From contig JAXHVQ010000005.1 of assembly GCA_034189065.1 (NCBI GenBank), positions 1 through 64,000 on the forward strand: a DNA stretch of 64,000 nt, written 5' to 3'. Position numbers and translations under genes: made by a program. Each line of letters begins with the position of its first letter. Positions within the stretch are counted from its first letter, which is position 1. This document shows, in pieces, positions 24,975-34,293 of the stretch. The stretch is from FACHB-1406 sp034189065. Its GTDB lineage: Bacteria > Cyanobacteriota > Cyanobacteriia > Cyanobacteriales > Spirulinaceae. Under the pieces are notes generated by a model, which was not told where the DNA came from, made no database searches, and saw nothing but the letters and a program-made list of their open reading frames with translations.

Positions 24975-25168
24975 ATGTTCTTCTAAGTTGTCAAACCGAG
25001 GCTAACTCTCCCCATATTATCGCGATCGCCGCTCCAGGTCTTTGAGGTTTTGCTCTCGATATTCATCGTCTTTTTGCGATCGACTGACTCGGATTGCTGT
25101 AAATGAATAGAGACAGCTCGAAAAAACTTCGCTGTCTCTTAACTTTAAGCTCTAAAATTCAACCTCAA

Positions 25169-26311
25169 CTAACGCTCTCCAATGGGAATATAAGGTCGAT
25201 CGCGATCGCCGACGTAAAGTTGGGTGGGTCGGAAGATACGGTTTTCGCGGATTTGTTCGCGCCAGTGGGCGAGCCAACCGGCAACCCGCGCGATCGCGAA
25301 TATTGGCGTAAATAAATCAGTGGGAATGCCTAATTTACGATACACCAAGCCCGAATAAAAATCGACGTTGGCGTAAACTCCTTTATGACCGACCTTTTCC
25401 TCGACAACGCGCTCTACTTCTAGGGCAATATCGTAGTATTTATCGCTTCCAGTTTTCTCAAACAACTGCTCTGCCAAACCTTGTAAGATGCTTGCCCTGG
25501 GATCTTTCACCTTATAAACTCGATGTCCAAATCCCATGATTTTCGACTTACTCTCGATTAACTTTTCGATGTAAGGTCTGACATTTTCTACCGAACCGAT
25601 TTCTTCTAACATGAAAATCACCTCTTCGTTTGCGCCTCCGTGTAGGGGTCCGGCTAAGGTTCCCACCGCAGAAGCCGCGACTGCGTATGGATCCGTCAAA
25701 GTTGAAGCCGTTACCATTGCGCTAAAGGTGGAAGCATTGATAGTATGCTCGGCGTGCAGCGTCAAACAAACATCAAAAATTTGCGCAGCGAACGGGTCTG
25801 GGATGCGCTCGGTCAACATATACAAAAAGTTGGTCGCATAGTCCAGGCTATCATTTGGTTGAATGGGATCGTTCCCCTTGCGCATCATTTTGAATGCGGC
25901 AACCATTGTGGGAATTTTCGCCAGCAGCCGCACCACTGCCTCTCGAATGTATTGAGGGTCGTCGAGGGCGCGACGCGAGTAAAATAGGCCCAGTGCCGCA
26001 GCAGAAGTTTGAAGAGCATCCATTGGATGTCCGGTTTCGGGAAAACATTTCATCATATCCCGGATGCGGTATTTGATTCGCCGGTGGTAGCGAATTTCGG
26101 TTTCAAAGGCTGTTAATTCCTCTTTGGTGGGGAGATGACCCCAGATGAGTAAAAATACGGTTTCGACGAAGTTACTCTTTTGGGCGAGTTCTTCGATGCG
26201 AAAGCCGCGATACTCTAATATCCCTTTTTGTCCGTCCACGCGACTAATACTCGACTGAGCGGCAGGAACGTTGGCTAAACCGGGAATATACTCACAAACG
26301 GGTGCGCTCAT
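25169..26311 (-). CDS. gltA: Citrate synthase
   Basis: This 380-residue enzyme condenses oxaloacetate and acetyl-CoA. The catalytic residues are visible in LHAEHTINASTF (His), GFGHRVYKVKDPRA (His) and ANVDFYSGLVYRKLGIP (Asp). It has the short form typical of cyanobacteria (start MSAPVCEYIPGLANVPAAQS). In these organisms it feeds 2-oxoglutarate for nitrogen assimilation. The ATG is preceded by an AGG motif. It appears to be monocistronic, with 263 bases upstream that contain no other gene. Confidence 0.96.
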   Translation of the reverse strand: MSAPVCEYIPGLANVPAAQSSISRVDGQKGILEYRGFRIEELAQKSNFVETVFLLIWGHLPTKEELTAFETEIRYHRRIKYRIRDMMKCFPETGHPMDALQTSAAALGLFYSRRALDDPQYIREAVVRLLAKIPTMVAAFKMMRKGNDPIQPNDSLDYATNFLYMLTERIPDPFAAQIFDVCLTLHAEHTINASTFSAMVTASTLTDPYAVAASAVGTLAGPLHGGANEEVIFMLEEIGSVENVRPYIEKLIESKSKIMGFGHRVYKVKDPRASILQGLAEQLFEKTGSDKYYDIALEVERVVEEKVGHKGVYANVDFYSGLVYRKLGIPTDLFTPIFAIARVAGWLAHWREQIRENRIFRPTQLYVGDRDRPYIPIGER

Positions 26312-26573
26312 AGGTTTACCTAGTTGTACAAAATAAAGCGAATACTCTAATTTCTGAGGTTAACTTACCTGAGAATCCACCATCGTCGCCGTTTTTACCA
26401 AAGATTTTGGCGATCGCGGCTCCGTTGTTTTTGCTCTTCGGGTTGCCAGGTATTAGGTATTATACGATTGAAGGTTTGCATTAACGCGATCTCAAATTCC
26501 GCGATCGCGTTGAAAGGAATTCCTCATATCATCTTTGTCTCTTTTCGTCAATACCCATTTTTTTTTGGTGAAA

Positions 26574-27518
26574 TTACTTAAGAGCTGCCCGAGTTTTCGA
26601 CAAGAGCAAGGCGGTCAGCCCAACCGCCGCAACGAGCAACAAAAACGTAACCACAACTAAAGCCGCCCCATAGCCAAAATCGAGGTAGCGCATGACCGTT
26701 GAATAAATATAAATCGAAACCGTTTCCGTTGCGCCTGCCGGTCCCCCACCCGTCATTACCTGAACGAGGTCAAAAATGCCAAACGCTTGGGCAAACCGAA
26801 ATAACAACGCAATTAAAACCTGGGGCATAATTAACGGCAGTGTAATTTGCCAAAAACTCTGCCACGGTGTCGCCCCGTCAATGGAATGCGCTTCGTAGAG
26901 ATCCCCGGGAATCGATTGCAGTCCAGCCAGTAAAATTACGCTAATAAACGGCGTTGTTTTCCAAACATCCGCAAAAATTAGGGCAATCATTGCCAAGGTT
27001 GGGTCGCCAAGCCACGTAATATTACCCTGTATTAATCCCAATTTCTCCAATAAATCGTTAACAACCCCATATTCTCCATTAAAAATCCAGGCCCAAGCCA
27101 ACCCCATAACCGCCGTAGGCAAAGCCCAAGGAATAATTGCTATCGTGCGCACAAAGCCTCGCCCTCGAAAAGATTGATTGAGAACGAGCGCGATCGCCAT
27201 TCCCAATACCATTTCCAAAGACGTACTCGAAACGGTAAAAATGCTGGTGTTCCAGAAACTATGCCAAAAGCGTCCGTCGCCGCCGATGCGAATATAATTA
27301 TCGAATCCTGTAAAAACGGGTTGAAGCTGGGTTCCCAAATTTTCTGCAAAGAAACTTAACCAAAAAGCGCGCCCGATGGGATAAGCAAAAACAAGGGCGA
27401 GAACCAATAAAGCGGGAAGAATTAATAGCCACCCCGTTGTTTGTTCTCGCTTGCGAAGGATATCTTTAGTCAACGGACGTTCGGACAATCTGCCTGCCGT
27501 CTTTTTCGGGGTGGTCAT
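26574..27518 (-). CDS. Sugar ABC transporter permease (MalF/UgpA type)
   Basis: The protein is about 314 residues from the ATG at 27518; a GTG at 27545 gives nine more. It has six membrane helices and the cytoplasmic EAA loop (EAHSIDGATPWQSFWQITLP) that docks on the ATPase. GWLLILPALLVLALVFAYPI and FDLVQVMTGGGPAGATETVS are characteristic of the carbohydrate uptake (CUT1) family. Partners would be a binding protein, a second permease and an ATPase, and none is adjacent. A compatible-solute or disaccharide transporter is plausible, but the substrate is not readable from this gene. Confidence 0.9.
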   Translation of the reverse strand: MTTPKKTAGRLSERPLTKDILRKREQTTGWLLILPALLVLALVFAYPIGRAFWLSFFAENLGTQLQPVFTGFDNYIRIGGDGRFWHSFWNTSIFTVSSTSLEMVLGMAIALVLNQSFRGRGFVRTIAIIPWALPTAVMGLAWAWIFNGEYGVVNDLLEKLGLIQGNITWLGDPTLAMIALIFADVWKTTPFISVILLAGLQSIPGDLYEAHSIDGATPWQSFWQITLPLIMPQVLIALLFRFAQAFGIFDLVQVMTGGGPAGATETVSIYIYSTVMRYLDFGYGAALVVVTFLLLVAAVGLTALLLSKTRAALK

Positions 27519-27583
27519 GGGATTTTTTAATTGGAGTTGTAGCACTTCGTACAGAACGCTGGCTACAAACTGCTTGAGTTTAG

Positions 27584-28012
27584 CTAACTTGCCGTCGTCG
27601 CCGTTTCCCGTTCGCTCCTCGAACTGTGGGAACTAAGCTGGATTAACTCAATTTTATACCCTGTCGGATCCTCGACAAAAGCAATCACCGTCGAACCGTG
27701 CTTCATCGGACCCGGTTCTCGCGAGACTTTACCACCTTTGGCTTTAATGGCATCGCAGGTTTTGTAAATATCGTCCACTCCCAAGGCAATATGACCGTAT
27801 CCCGTGCCGATATCGTAGCGATCGACTCCCCAATTATAGGTCAGCTCGATAACGGTATTGTCGGACTCTTCGCCGTAGCCGACAAAAGCGAGGGTAAATT
27901 CGCCCCCCGGATAGTCTTTTTTGCGCAGGAGTTTCATGCCGAGAATGTCGCAATAAAACTTAAGGGACTCGTCGAGATCGGCGACGCGCAACATGGTATG
28001 TAGCATTCGCAT
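27584..28012 (-). CDS. gloA: Lactoylglutathione lyase (glyoxalase I)
   Basis: The product is about 142 residues from the ATG at 28012. The metal ligands are His5 (LHTMLRVADL), Glu57 region (VIELTYNWGVD), His in TGYGHIALGVDDIY and Glu in GYKIELIQL, as in short Ni-type enzymes. It detoxifies methylglyoxal with glutathione. A longer frame begins at 28075, but those 21 residues are not conserved in the family. It sits 65 bases from the sugar permease start on the same strand. Confidence 0.94.
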   Translation of the reverse strand: MRMLHTMLRVADLDESLKFYCDILGMKLLRKKDYPGGEFTLAFVGYGEESDNTVIELTYNWGVDRYDIGTGYGHIALGVDDIYKTCDAIKAKGGKVSREPGPMKHGSTVIAFVEDPTGYKIELIQLSSHSSRSERETATTAS

Positions 28013-28077
28013 AACTTTATAACTCCTTTGAGTCGTTTCCGTGTGCTGGGTGCGATGGTTTTTTGTGCCACCCAACT

Positions 28078-29037
28078 CTATTGTACTTTTGATGGAGTTG
28101 TATATTGCTTGGCTTCGGTGCCTGAATCCAAGGGGTCTAACTTATTCTGATACGTAAGCGCTTGATGAATCAAAGCTGCCGCACCGCCGCGATTGAGTAA
28201 TTGGTTGGGTTCGAGCATTTTAACATTGGGGTAATTCGCAACGATACCCGCTTGGGTTGCGGCAGCAATTGAGTCAATGGCAGACTCGGGAATGCGATCG
28301 ACATCTTGGTAGTAAGTCGCTAGAAATTCTCGCGCCGATAGGGTTGAAGGGGGTTGGTTTTGCTCTGACGCGGCCTTTTGGGGATATTGTCTCGCAGGCT
28401 GAGGCGGAGTATTGTTGGCAACTGCCGGTTGAATAAAGGGCTGCATCATTGCCGTCATTGCCAAAGGAAAGGCTAGGCGATACTTTGCCCTTGGACGCGC
28501 TTTGGCTGTGGCTGTTGGCTGGCGCGTGGGGGGAGGTGCAGAGGCTTGGACTGAGGCGGGTTTCGTCGCCTCGTAGGTTAAATTGAGTCCCCGCGCGAGG
28601 GCGAGTAAGGCTTCCAATTTTGTGATTTCTTGTTGGGGTTTAAAGATATTATTGGAATATCCCTTCATAAATCCCGTTTCGTAGGCTTCTTCGATGGGAG
28701 GGGCAGCCCAGTAATTTTGAGGAACGTCGGCGAAAACGCTGCCCGTAGGAATGGTTCGGACGCGATCGCGATCGAAGGCTTGGCGAATGATTGCCGCAAA
28801 CTCATCGCGATCGACAACTTGCTCGGGTTTGAACGTTCCGTCGGGATATCCGGCAACAATTCCTTCTTGGTTGAGAACTTGAATATACGGATGCGCCCAA
28901 TAGTCTGTTGTCACATCGGGAAATCCTTGAACGGTTTGACTCCGGGCAGTTGGAACAACTCCAATTGTGGCGCTTGCGGTAATAACAATGCCAAGGAAAG
29001 CGGGTCTTAAAGTAGATGGCTGTAAGGAATTAAACAT
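28078..29037 (-). CDS. Exported protein with S-layer homology (SLH) domains
   Basis: The protein is about 319 residues from the ATG at 29037, with a signal peptide ending near TARSQT. It has two clear SLH repeats (about 37-85 with DYWAHPYIQVLNQEGIVAGY and FKPEQVVDRDEFAAI; about 90-150 with NYWAAPPIEEAYETGFMKGY) and a degenerate third one near the C-terminus (AAATQAGIVANYPNV). A Pro/Ala/Gln-rich linker separates them. It has no porin domain, so it is not a full OprB-type SLH porin. It should bind peptidoglycan-linked polymers at the cell envelope. Confidence 0.85.
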   Translation of the reverse strand: MFNSLQPSTLRPAFLGIVITASATIGVVPTARSQTVQGFPDVTTDYWAHPYIQVLNQEGIVAGYPDGTFKPEQVVDRDEFAAIIRQAFDRDRVRTIPTGSVFADVPQNYWAAPPIEEAYETGFMKGYSNNIFKPQQEITKLEALLALARGLNLTYEATKPASVQASAPPPTRQPTATAKARPRAKYRLAFPLAMTAMMQPFIQPAVANNTPPQPARQYPQKAASEQNQPPSTLSAREFLATYYQDVDRIPESAIDSIAAATQAGIVANYPNVKMLEPNQLLNRGGAAALIHQALTYQNKLDPLDSGTEAKQYTTPSKVQ

Positions 29038-29105
29038 CAAACTTATTATCCATGTATCTAGATTACTGATTGCCGATCGCTGATTAAAGGGGGGCAATCT
29101 CATCC

Positions 29106-29987
29106 CTATTTTTCGACGATCGGTTTGCCTTTTGTTTGAACGTCAAGGCGCTCGCGATGAAGGACTTCGGTGGCTTCAACGGTATCGCGTTCGACCACTT
29201 TTTTGACGTTCACTTCTTGGGAAACAACAGTTTCTTTATGGATGTCTGCGGTTTCTTCGTATACATCGACGCGGGCGATGACTTCATCTTGAAAATTAGC
29301 TTCGCCCGGAACAACTGGTCTTTGGCGAGTGGGTGTTGTCCTTTCAATTGTCACCCGTTCTTTTTCTACCGGAACCGATGCGCGCGCCGATTTCGTTTCG
29401 ACGTGCTTGCCAATGGCGACTTCTCCAGCTTTACGACGTTCTTTATCGGCGACGAGTCGTTCTTCGTACAGGCGCAGTTTCTTATGGTCGCGAGGGTTGG
29501 TTTGATACAATTCGGGTTCGCGATCGTAGGTGTAGGTGTTGCGATCGTAAATCGCAGCGCTTTTAACGCCAGCCGCTTCTACCGGGGGCGAAGCTTCAAC
29601 GGTTGCCGAACGTCCGACGGCGGGGGTGCGATACACCGATCGCACGCGCTCTTCGTAGTCATAATCGACAGTGATTTCATCGCTATATTCGGGCAAGCGT
29701 TCTGCTTGGTCTTTACTGACAATACCCGTCGCATAAATACGCCTAGCTACGTCATCAACTTGGCAGCGACCCACGGGAAGCAGCACTTTTTTCCCGAAAA
29801 TCCAAAAGCCTGTATCGATGACTAAATAGCGGAATTGTCCGCGTTCGTCCAATAAAATATCGTGTAAATTTCCGATTTTCTCGTCGGTGGCAATCCCTGC
29901 ATAAACGGGCAATCCCTTAATATCTTCTCCGTCAAAAAATTGCTCTTTGTAGCTGGGATAAGCGTCTTCGATTTTATATAAAGCCAT
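29106..29987 (-). CDS. PRC-barrel and DUF2382 stress-type protein
   Basis: This 293-residue soluble protein has a PRC-barrel near residues 20-95 (GLPVYAGIATDEKIGNLHDI, FRYLVIDTGFWIFGKKVLLP) and a charged C-terminal DUF2382 domain from about 170 (LRLYEERLVADKERRKAGEV). The two-domain form is common in cyanobacteria and Deinococci and has been linked to salt and oxidative stress, though no biochemical function is known. The next gene upstream is on the other strand, so a shared divergent control region lies at 29988-30303. Confidence 0.9.
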   Translation of the reverse strand: MALYKIEDAYPSYKEQFFDGEDIKGLPVYAGIATDEKIGNLHDILLDERGQFRYLVIDTGFWIFGKKVLLPVGRCQVDDVARRIYATGIVSKDQAERLPEYSDEITVDYDYEERVRSVYRTPAVGRSATVEASPPVEAAGVKSAAIYDRNTYTYDREPELYQTNPRDHKKLRLYEERLVADKERRKAGEVAIGKHVETKSARASVPVEKERVTIERTTPTRQRPVVPGEANFQDEVIARVDVYEETADIHKETVVSQEVNVKKVVERDTVEATEVLHRERLDVQTKGKPIVEK

Positions 29988-30303
29988 GAAATAATTTCTC
30001 CTGAGTTTTTTATAAAGCTTAAATCCACAAATCTATCTTAAAGATTCCCGATCCTTGAAATCTCTACCTCTCGGATGATTGTAATCGGAGTTAAGGGTTA
30101 GACTGTTTTGAGTGTACTCGAGAGTGATAGACTCGAGAGGTATTTTCCAATCTACCATTTGAAAGACCAATCTTTTTCTCTCAAATGGTAGAGCGACAGG
30201 AAATCCTTTTATTTTATATTTAGAAGTCTAATCCTCTGTATTTTTTGTAGTAGCAAAAATACGCTACCGAATTTTAATATAACGACACTGGAGACAAAGT
30301 AAT
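29988..30303. promoter_or_regulatory. Divergent intergenic region with a stem-loop
   Basis: This 316-base region separates two divergent stress-type genes. It has direct copies of ACTCGAGAG (about 30118 and 30131) and a perfect 12-bp inverted repeat, TCTACCATTTGA (30151-30162) and TCAAATGGTAGA (30181-30192), with an 18-base loop. The stem lies about 110 bases before the ATG at 30304 and could act as a leader structure or operator. No promoter is obvious. Confidence 0.5.
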
Positions 30304-30930
30304 ATGACTTACGTAGAATCAGCAGGCGGCCCCTATCGAGAACCAACAACTGTTAATCAAATCGTTGATTACCACGATCGCGTGCGCTGGGGTCCCATTT
30401 TTGCTGGAATTGTCGTCGCCCTTAGCACGCAACTGGTGTTAAGCGCCTTGGGCAGTGCCTTGGGGCTGACGGCGGGAGCAAGCGGCACCGAAGCAGGAAT
30501 AGTCGGTCTTGGGGTCGGGATTTGGTCGATTATTAGCCTTCTCATTTCACTATTCTTAGGGGGATGGGTTATGGCTCAAACCTGCGGCCCAATGAACAAA
30601 AAAACAGCGCTCTTAAACGGCGTAATTCTCTGGGCAACGACCCTAGCGTTAGGCTCTTGGTTGCTGGCAATGGGCGTGTCGGGTACATTTGGGGCAGTTG
30701 CCTCCAACGCCGGGGCAGCGCTCGAGCAAATCCAAGAACCAGGCGGTGCAGAGCTGCCCAATGGCGTTCCTCAAGTGAGTCCAGACCAGGCTCAAGCCCT
30801 TGCTTCCAATGCCGCTAAAGCCGCATGGTCGTTTCTATTGGGGTCTCTTTTCGGTTTAGTGGCATCAATGGCAGGTTCTTCTGTCGGCGCGAGGAAGCCG
30901 CGCGTTCAAGCACCGCGCGTCGAAGCTTAG
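30304..30930 (+). CDS. Hypothetical membrane protein
   Basis: This 208-residue protein has four likely membrane helices (GPIFAGIVVALSTQLVLSAL, WSIISLLISLFLGGWVMA, LNGVILWATTLALGSWLLAM, WSFLLGSLFGLVASMAG). Its Gly/Ala-rich N-terminal helix pattern is seen in cyanobacterial YrzE-like or TIGR04086-like proteins of unknown role. It lies opposite the PRC-barrel gene, and its own promoter is in the shared region. A ribosome binding site is weak (GGAGACA). Confidence 0.7.
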   Translation: MTYVESAGGPYREPTTVNQIVDYHDRVRWGPIFAGIVVALSTQLVLSALGSALGLTAGASGTEAGIVGLGVGIWSIISLLISLFLGGWVMAQTCGPMNKKTALLNGVILWATTLALGSWLLAMGVSGTFGAVASNAGAALEQIQEPGGAELPNGVPQVSPDQAQALASNAAKAAWSFLLGSLFGLVASMAGSSVGARKPRVQAPRVEA

Positions 30931-31120
30931 GCGGCAGGTATCTAAACGATAGTTCAGAGTTATAAGTTATTCGCGTGCGACTATTGGGCAAAACGTCCCT
31001 ATAGTTTCACCCTTTAAAACTCTGAACTCAATAGAGGAAATACTTTACTACCGCAACCGATTTAAGATTGCTATAGGAAGCAGAGAAACAATAAAAATAC
31101 TGAACAATTGAGGAGGAAAT

Positions 31121-32416
31121 GTGCGACAATTGCTCGTTCGGGTGCCGCGCGGCGGGGGAAAACAAGTCCTTGAAATTGCCGAAGCTCATGGGGGGGCAAA
31201 CTTGATGCAATTTGAGGCAAATACGAGCCAAAACCCGGTGGATGCAGTTGTCGTTCATATCCCCAACGAAAAAGTTGAAGACTTGCTAGCACAACTAGAG
31301 AACATTCCAGATTTGCACATTACCATAAACCCTCGGGGCGTAATGGCCCTCAGACCGCCGTCGTCGGAAGCGGCAGAGCAAGTAACGCAGGTTCAAGAAC
31401 GCAGTCCCATTGAAGTCTTTTTAGGGGGTTTACAAAGCGTTGGCTCTTGGCGGGGGTTTTTGAGTTACGCTATTGTCGCGGGAATCATTGTGTGGATTGG
31501 TCTTTTTACGAATAGTGTTTTTTTGTTAGTGGCGGCGATGCTCATTGCTCCCTTTGCAGGACCGGCGATGAATGCGGCAATTGCCACCGCTCGAGGCGAT
31601 CGCATTTTATTCCAGCGAAGTTTGCTCCGCTATTTTACTGCTTTGGGTACCACAATTGTTGTTGCGGGACTCCTCAGCTTTATTCTGCGCCAAGAAAGCA
31701 TTACGCCGCTTATGGCTTCTAATAGCCAAGTTTCTGCGGTTGCGGTGTTTCTTCCCCTGGCAGCGGGTGCGGCGGGTGCGATAACATTGGTTCAATCGGA
31801 GCGCAGTAGTTTGGTATCGGGGGCTGCAATTGGAATGTTAGTTGCGGCTTCTTTGTCTCCTCCGGCGGGAATTATTGGGATGGCGATCGCGATCGGTCGT
31901 TGGGAAATGGTCGGGAATGGAGTATTCTTACTACTGCTCCAATTGGTCGGAATTAATCTTTCGGCTTCGCTGGTGTTTCGCCTCTACGGACTTACGGCAA
32001 AGGGGGCGAGATATAACCGAGGTCAACACTGGTTTTTTCGAGCTATTCTTGCCCTAACTGGTGCTGCTTTAGTGGCGTTGTTAGGGTGGCAATTTTCCGA
32101 CTCCCCAAACTTGCAACGTTCTAGTCAGACGCAGCGCGTAACTCAGGAGATTCAGGAATTAGTTAGCCAGACTCCAGATGTTGCCCTAGTTGAGGCGAAT
32201 GTTCGCTTTAGCCAAGCCGATATCGAAGGTCAAAATACACTGCTGTGTATCGTTTACGTTCAACGCCTGGGCGAAGCTGACGGAGATTCGCAAGTTATTC
32301 GCGATCGCCTGACTCGGCAAATTCAATCCTATTTGCTCGAAAGGGGATTTAATGTTACGCCGTTGGTGAATGTTACTGTTTTAGAACCGCCTAATTTACG
32401 TAGAAATGTGAATTAA
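31121..32416 (+). CDS. DUF389 family membrane protein
   Basis: This 431-residue protein has a soluble N-terminal domain (RQLLVRVPRGGGKQVLEIAE) and about six to seven membrane helices from residue 105, with the signature FLLVAAMLIAPFAGPAMNAA of DUF389 (TIGR00341). The family is of unknown function. GTG is the start, set by a strong GAGGAGG seven bases before. The final codons (about the last six, LRRNVN) come from the TTACGTAGAAATG element at 32396, so the natural C-terminus may have been altered. Confidence 0.85.
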   Translation: MRQLLVRVPRGGGKQVLEIAEAHGGANLMQFEANTSQNPVDAVVVHIPNEKVEDLLAQLENIPDLHITINPRGVMALRPPSSEAAEQVTQVQERSPIEVFLGGLQSVGSWRGFLSYAIVAGIIVWIGLFTNSVFLLVAAMLIAPFAGPAMNAAIATARGDRILFQRSLLRYFTALGTTIVVAGLLSFILRQESITPLMASNSQVSAVAVFLPLAAGAAGAITLVQSERSSLVSGAAIGMLVAASLSPPAGIIGMAIAIGRWEMVGNGVFLLLLQLVGINLSASLVFRLYGLTAKGARYNRGQHWFFRAILALTGAALVALLGWQFSDSPNLQRSSQTQRVTQEIQELVSQTPDVALVEANVRFSQADIEGQNTLLCIVYVQRLGEADGDSQVIRDRLTRQIQSYLLERGFNVTPLVNVTVLEPPNLRRNVN

Positions 32417-32523
32417 AGTCGAAGCGTGACTACTTAAGGCAGAGGGCAGAGGGCAGAGGGCAGAAGTAAATCTGAATTTCGACGAAAAATCGTTGTTTGG
32501 TGCATTATTTCACATTAAGCGTA
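32396..32523. mobile_element. TTACGTAGAAATG repeat element overlapping the DUF389 3' end
   Basis: It starts TTACGTAGAAATGTGAATT and ends GCATTATTTCACATTAAGCGTA. Inside are a GGCAGAG array and TTTCGACGAAAAATCGTTG, which matches the interior of the element at 20491. The stop codon of the DUF389 gene is inside it. Confidence 0.6.
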
Positions 32524-32556
32524 TTTTTTAAAACTTCAGATTGACGTGAAAATGCT

Positions 32557-32583
32557 GTAGGACGTTTTATAAAACGTCCCTAC
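32557..32583. repeat. GTAGGACGTTTTATAAAACGTCC palindrome
   Basis: A nearly perfect palindrome sits between the TTACG element at 32396 and the TATAGCG element at 32584, downstream of two convergent genes. Confidence 0.7.
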
Positions 32584-32730
32584 TGTACCGTTTTCAAATG
32601 AAATGTAAACAGTGAAAGAATATTACAGACTTTAACAACTCCTCAAAACCTCTTGAATTCTTCCATTCTGAATTCTTCCATTCTGAATTCTTCCGTCAAG
32701 GTTTTACAACTAATGGTGAAAACGCTATAC
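32584..32730. mobile_element. TATAGCG MITE-like element
   Basis: TGTACCGTTTTCAAATGAAA at the left and GGTGAAAACGCTATAC at the right are inverted ends of the family. The interior shows AGTGAAAGAATATTACAGAC, CTCCTCAAAACCTCTTGAAT and two tandem copies of CATTCTGAATTCTTC. Confidence 0.75.
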
Positions 32731-32748
32731 TCACATCCAACGTAATTG

Positions 32749-34230
32749 TTAGAGATTTAACCACTGAGCGACAGTTCCCGGAACGGGTACAAGGACGATA
32801 ACCAGCAACGCGATCGCGAGGAGTCCGAGGAAATCTCGACCGTCGTCCAACTCCGTAATATCATTGAGAGCAGGTTCATCGGCCACGGGGATAAAGAAGA
32901 GAAATAAAGCCCAAATTAGGAAATTCTGCTGCATAAAACCCAGAAGCAGCACCAATAGACGAGCAATATAACCGATCGCCACGGCTTTGCGCTGACCAAA
33001 CATGGCGTGGACGATATGACCGCCGTCGAGTTGTCCGACGGGCATTAAATTCAAAGCGGTGACAATTAATCCCAAATAGCCTGCGATCGCCAACGGGTGG
33101 AGGTGAATGCCGACGTTACTGCTCAATTGACTTCCCAAGGCGATTTTGCTCGAAACCGCCATTAAAAATGAGAAACGCGGATCGAGGGACTCAAAATTAA
33201 ATAAACCGGATTCGTCGGAGAGAGGAACGGTTTCAGAAAGAGATAATCCCCAGACTAAAAGGGGAACAGTGAGAATAAAACCGCCAAGGGGTCCGGCGAT
33301 GGCGACATCAAAAAGCGCCTTGCGATTGGGGACCGGCGATCGCATTTGGATGAACGCGCCCAGGGTACCGGGAAGGAAGGGCATGGGGATAAAATAAGGG
33401 AGAGTCGTGCGAATCTTGTAGCGAACCGCAGCAAAATAGTGGCTCAGTTCGTGCAGCCCCAAAATTGCCAACAACCCCAAGCTATAGGGAAGTCCCTGAC
33501 GTAGCAAATTGGGGTTGCTTTGCCATTGTTCCACGGACAGACCGGTCATTTCCGCCCCGACGACGGTGGTGGTAAAAAGAGTAACGAAGAGGAGGGCGAG
33601 GGCTAAACCGGGACGGTTGAGGGGTTCTTTTACGTCGCGGTTCTTGTTTTTCGCGCGCGGGTTGGGAACGAGGGCAAAAAACGGCTGATTGGGCAACCCT
33701 TCTTGGAAAACGACCAAGAAGCGATCGCCAAATTTTTGCTCGATATTCTCCCGAATGGTGGCATAGGCGACTTCGGGGTTGGAGCGCAATTTCCCCCGAC
33801 AGAGAATCGCTTGGGGATGATAATCTAGGTTTTGCAAATAGTAGGTCCCCCAAGGAAAACAATTGCGCAGGAGTTTTTCTTCTTCTTCGGTAATGGGTCG
33901 AAGCTTGGGCGCTTTGGGCTTAGGGGTTTGGACGGTTGAAGTGAGTTCGGCGGTTGGCGTTGATTTTTGGTCGTCAGTCGGGAGCTCGCGCTTTCCTTTT
34001 TGGATCAGCCACAAGTACAAAAAGGGGCAAATGGCGAAGGGGCCGAACATTAAAATCAAAGGAATGGGAGTTTCTGTCCCAACAAAGAGGCCCCAAGCCA
34101 TCCAGATGAGGGCTGGAGTCATGAGAACGAGCCATAAAATCCAGACTGGCGTTCGAGTAAGATGGGCCACGCCCCGCTTGACAATCAAGTAGGTCATGAC
34201 ACCCAAGACGATGAGGAGTAACAATTCCAT
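32749..34230 (-). CDS. Site-2 protease (M50) family membrane protease, EGY-like
   Basis: This 493-residue protein has several membrane helices. The zinc site is HELSH (residues 260-264) and the third ligand is in LNLMPVGQLDGGH (393-405, LDGG). Residues 110-195 form a soluble cyanobacterial/plant domain (ITEEEEKLLRNCFPWGTYYL), as in chloroplast EGY proteases. It cleaves membrane-embedded substrates, possibly anti-sigma factors or thylakoid proteins, but the target is unknown. No PDZ domain is seen. The start is a plain ATG without a clear ribosome binding site. Confidence 0.9.
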   Translation of the reverse strand: MELLLLIVLGVMTYLIVKRGVAHLTRTPVWILWLVLMTPALIWMAWGLFVGTETPIPLILMFGPFAICPFLYLWLIQKGKRELPTDDQKSTPTAELTSTVQTPKPKAPKLRPITEEEEKLLRNCFPWGTYYLQNLDYHPQAILCRGKLRSNPEVAYATIRENIEQKFGDRFLVVFQEGLPNQPFFALVPNPRAKNKNRDVKEPLNRPGLALALLFVTLFTTTVVGAEMTGLSVEQWQSNPNLLRQGLPYSLGLLAILGLHELSHYFAAVRYKIRTTLPYFIPMPFLPGTLGAFIQMRSPVPNRKALFDVAIAGPLGGFILTVPLLVWGLSLSETVPLSDESGLFNFESLDPRFSFLMAVSSKIALGSQLSSNVGIHLHPLAIAGYLGLIVTALNLMPVGQLDGGHIVHAMFGQRKAVAIGYIARLLVLLLGFMQQNFLIWALFLFFIPVADEPALNDITELDDGRDFLGLLAIALLVIVLVPVPGTVAQWLNL

Positions 34231-34293
34231 AGAAAAAAGCTGAATCCGTTTGTAGGCTGGGAGGTGGACGATCGCGGCCAGTTGATGAAAACT

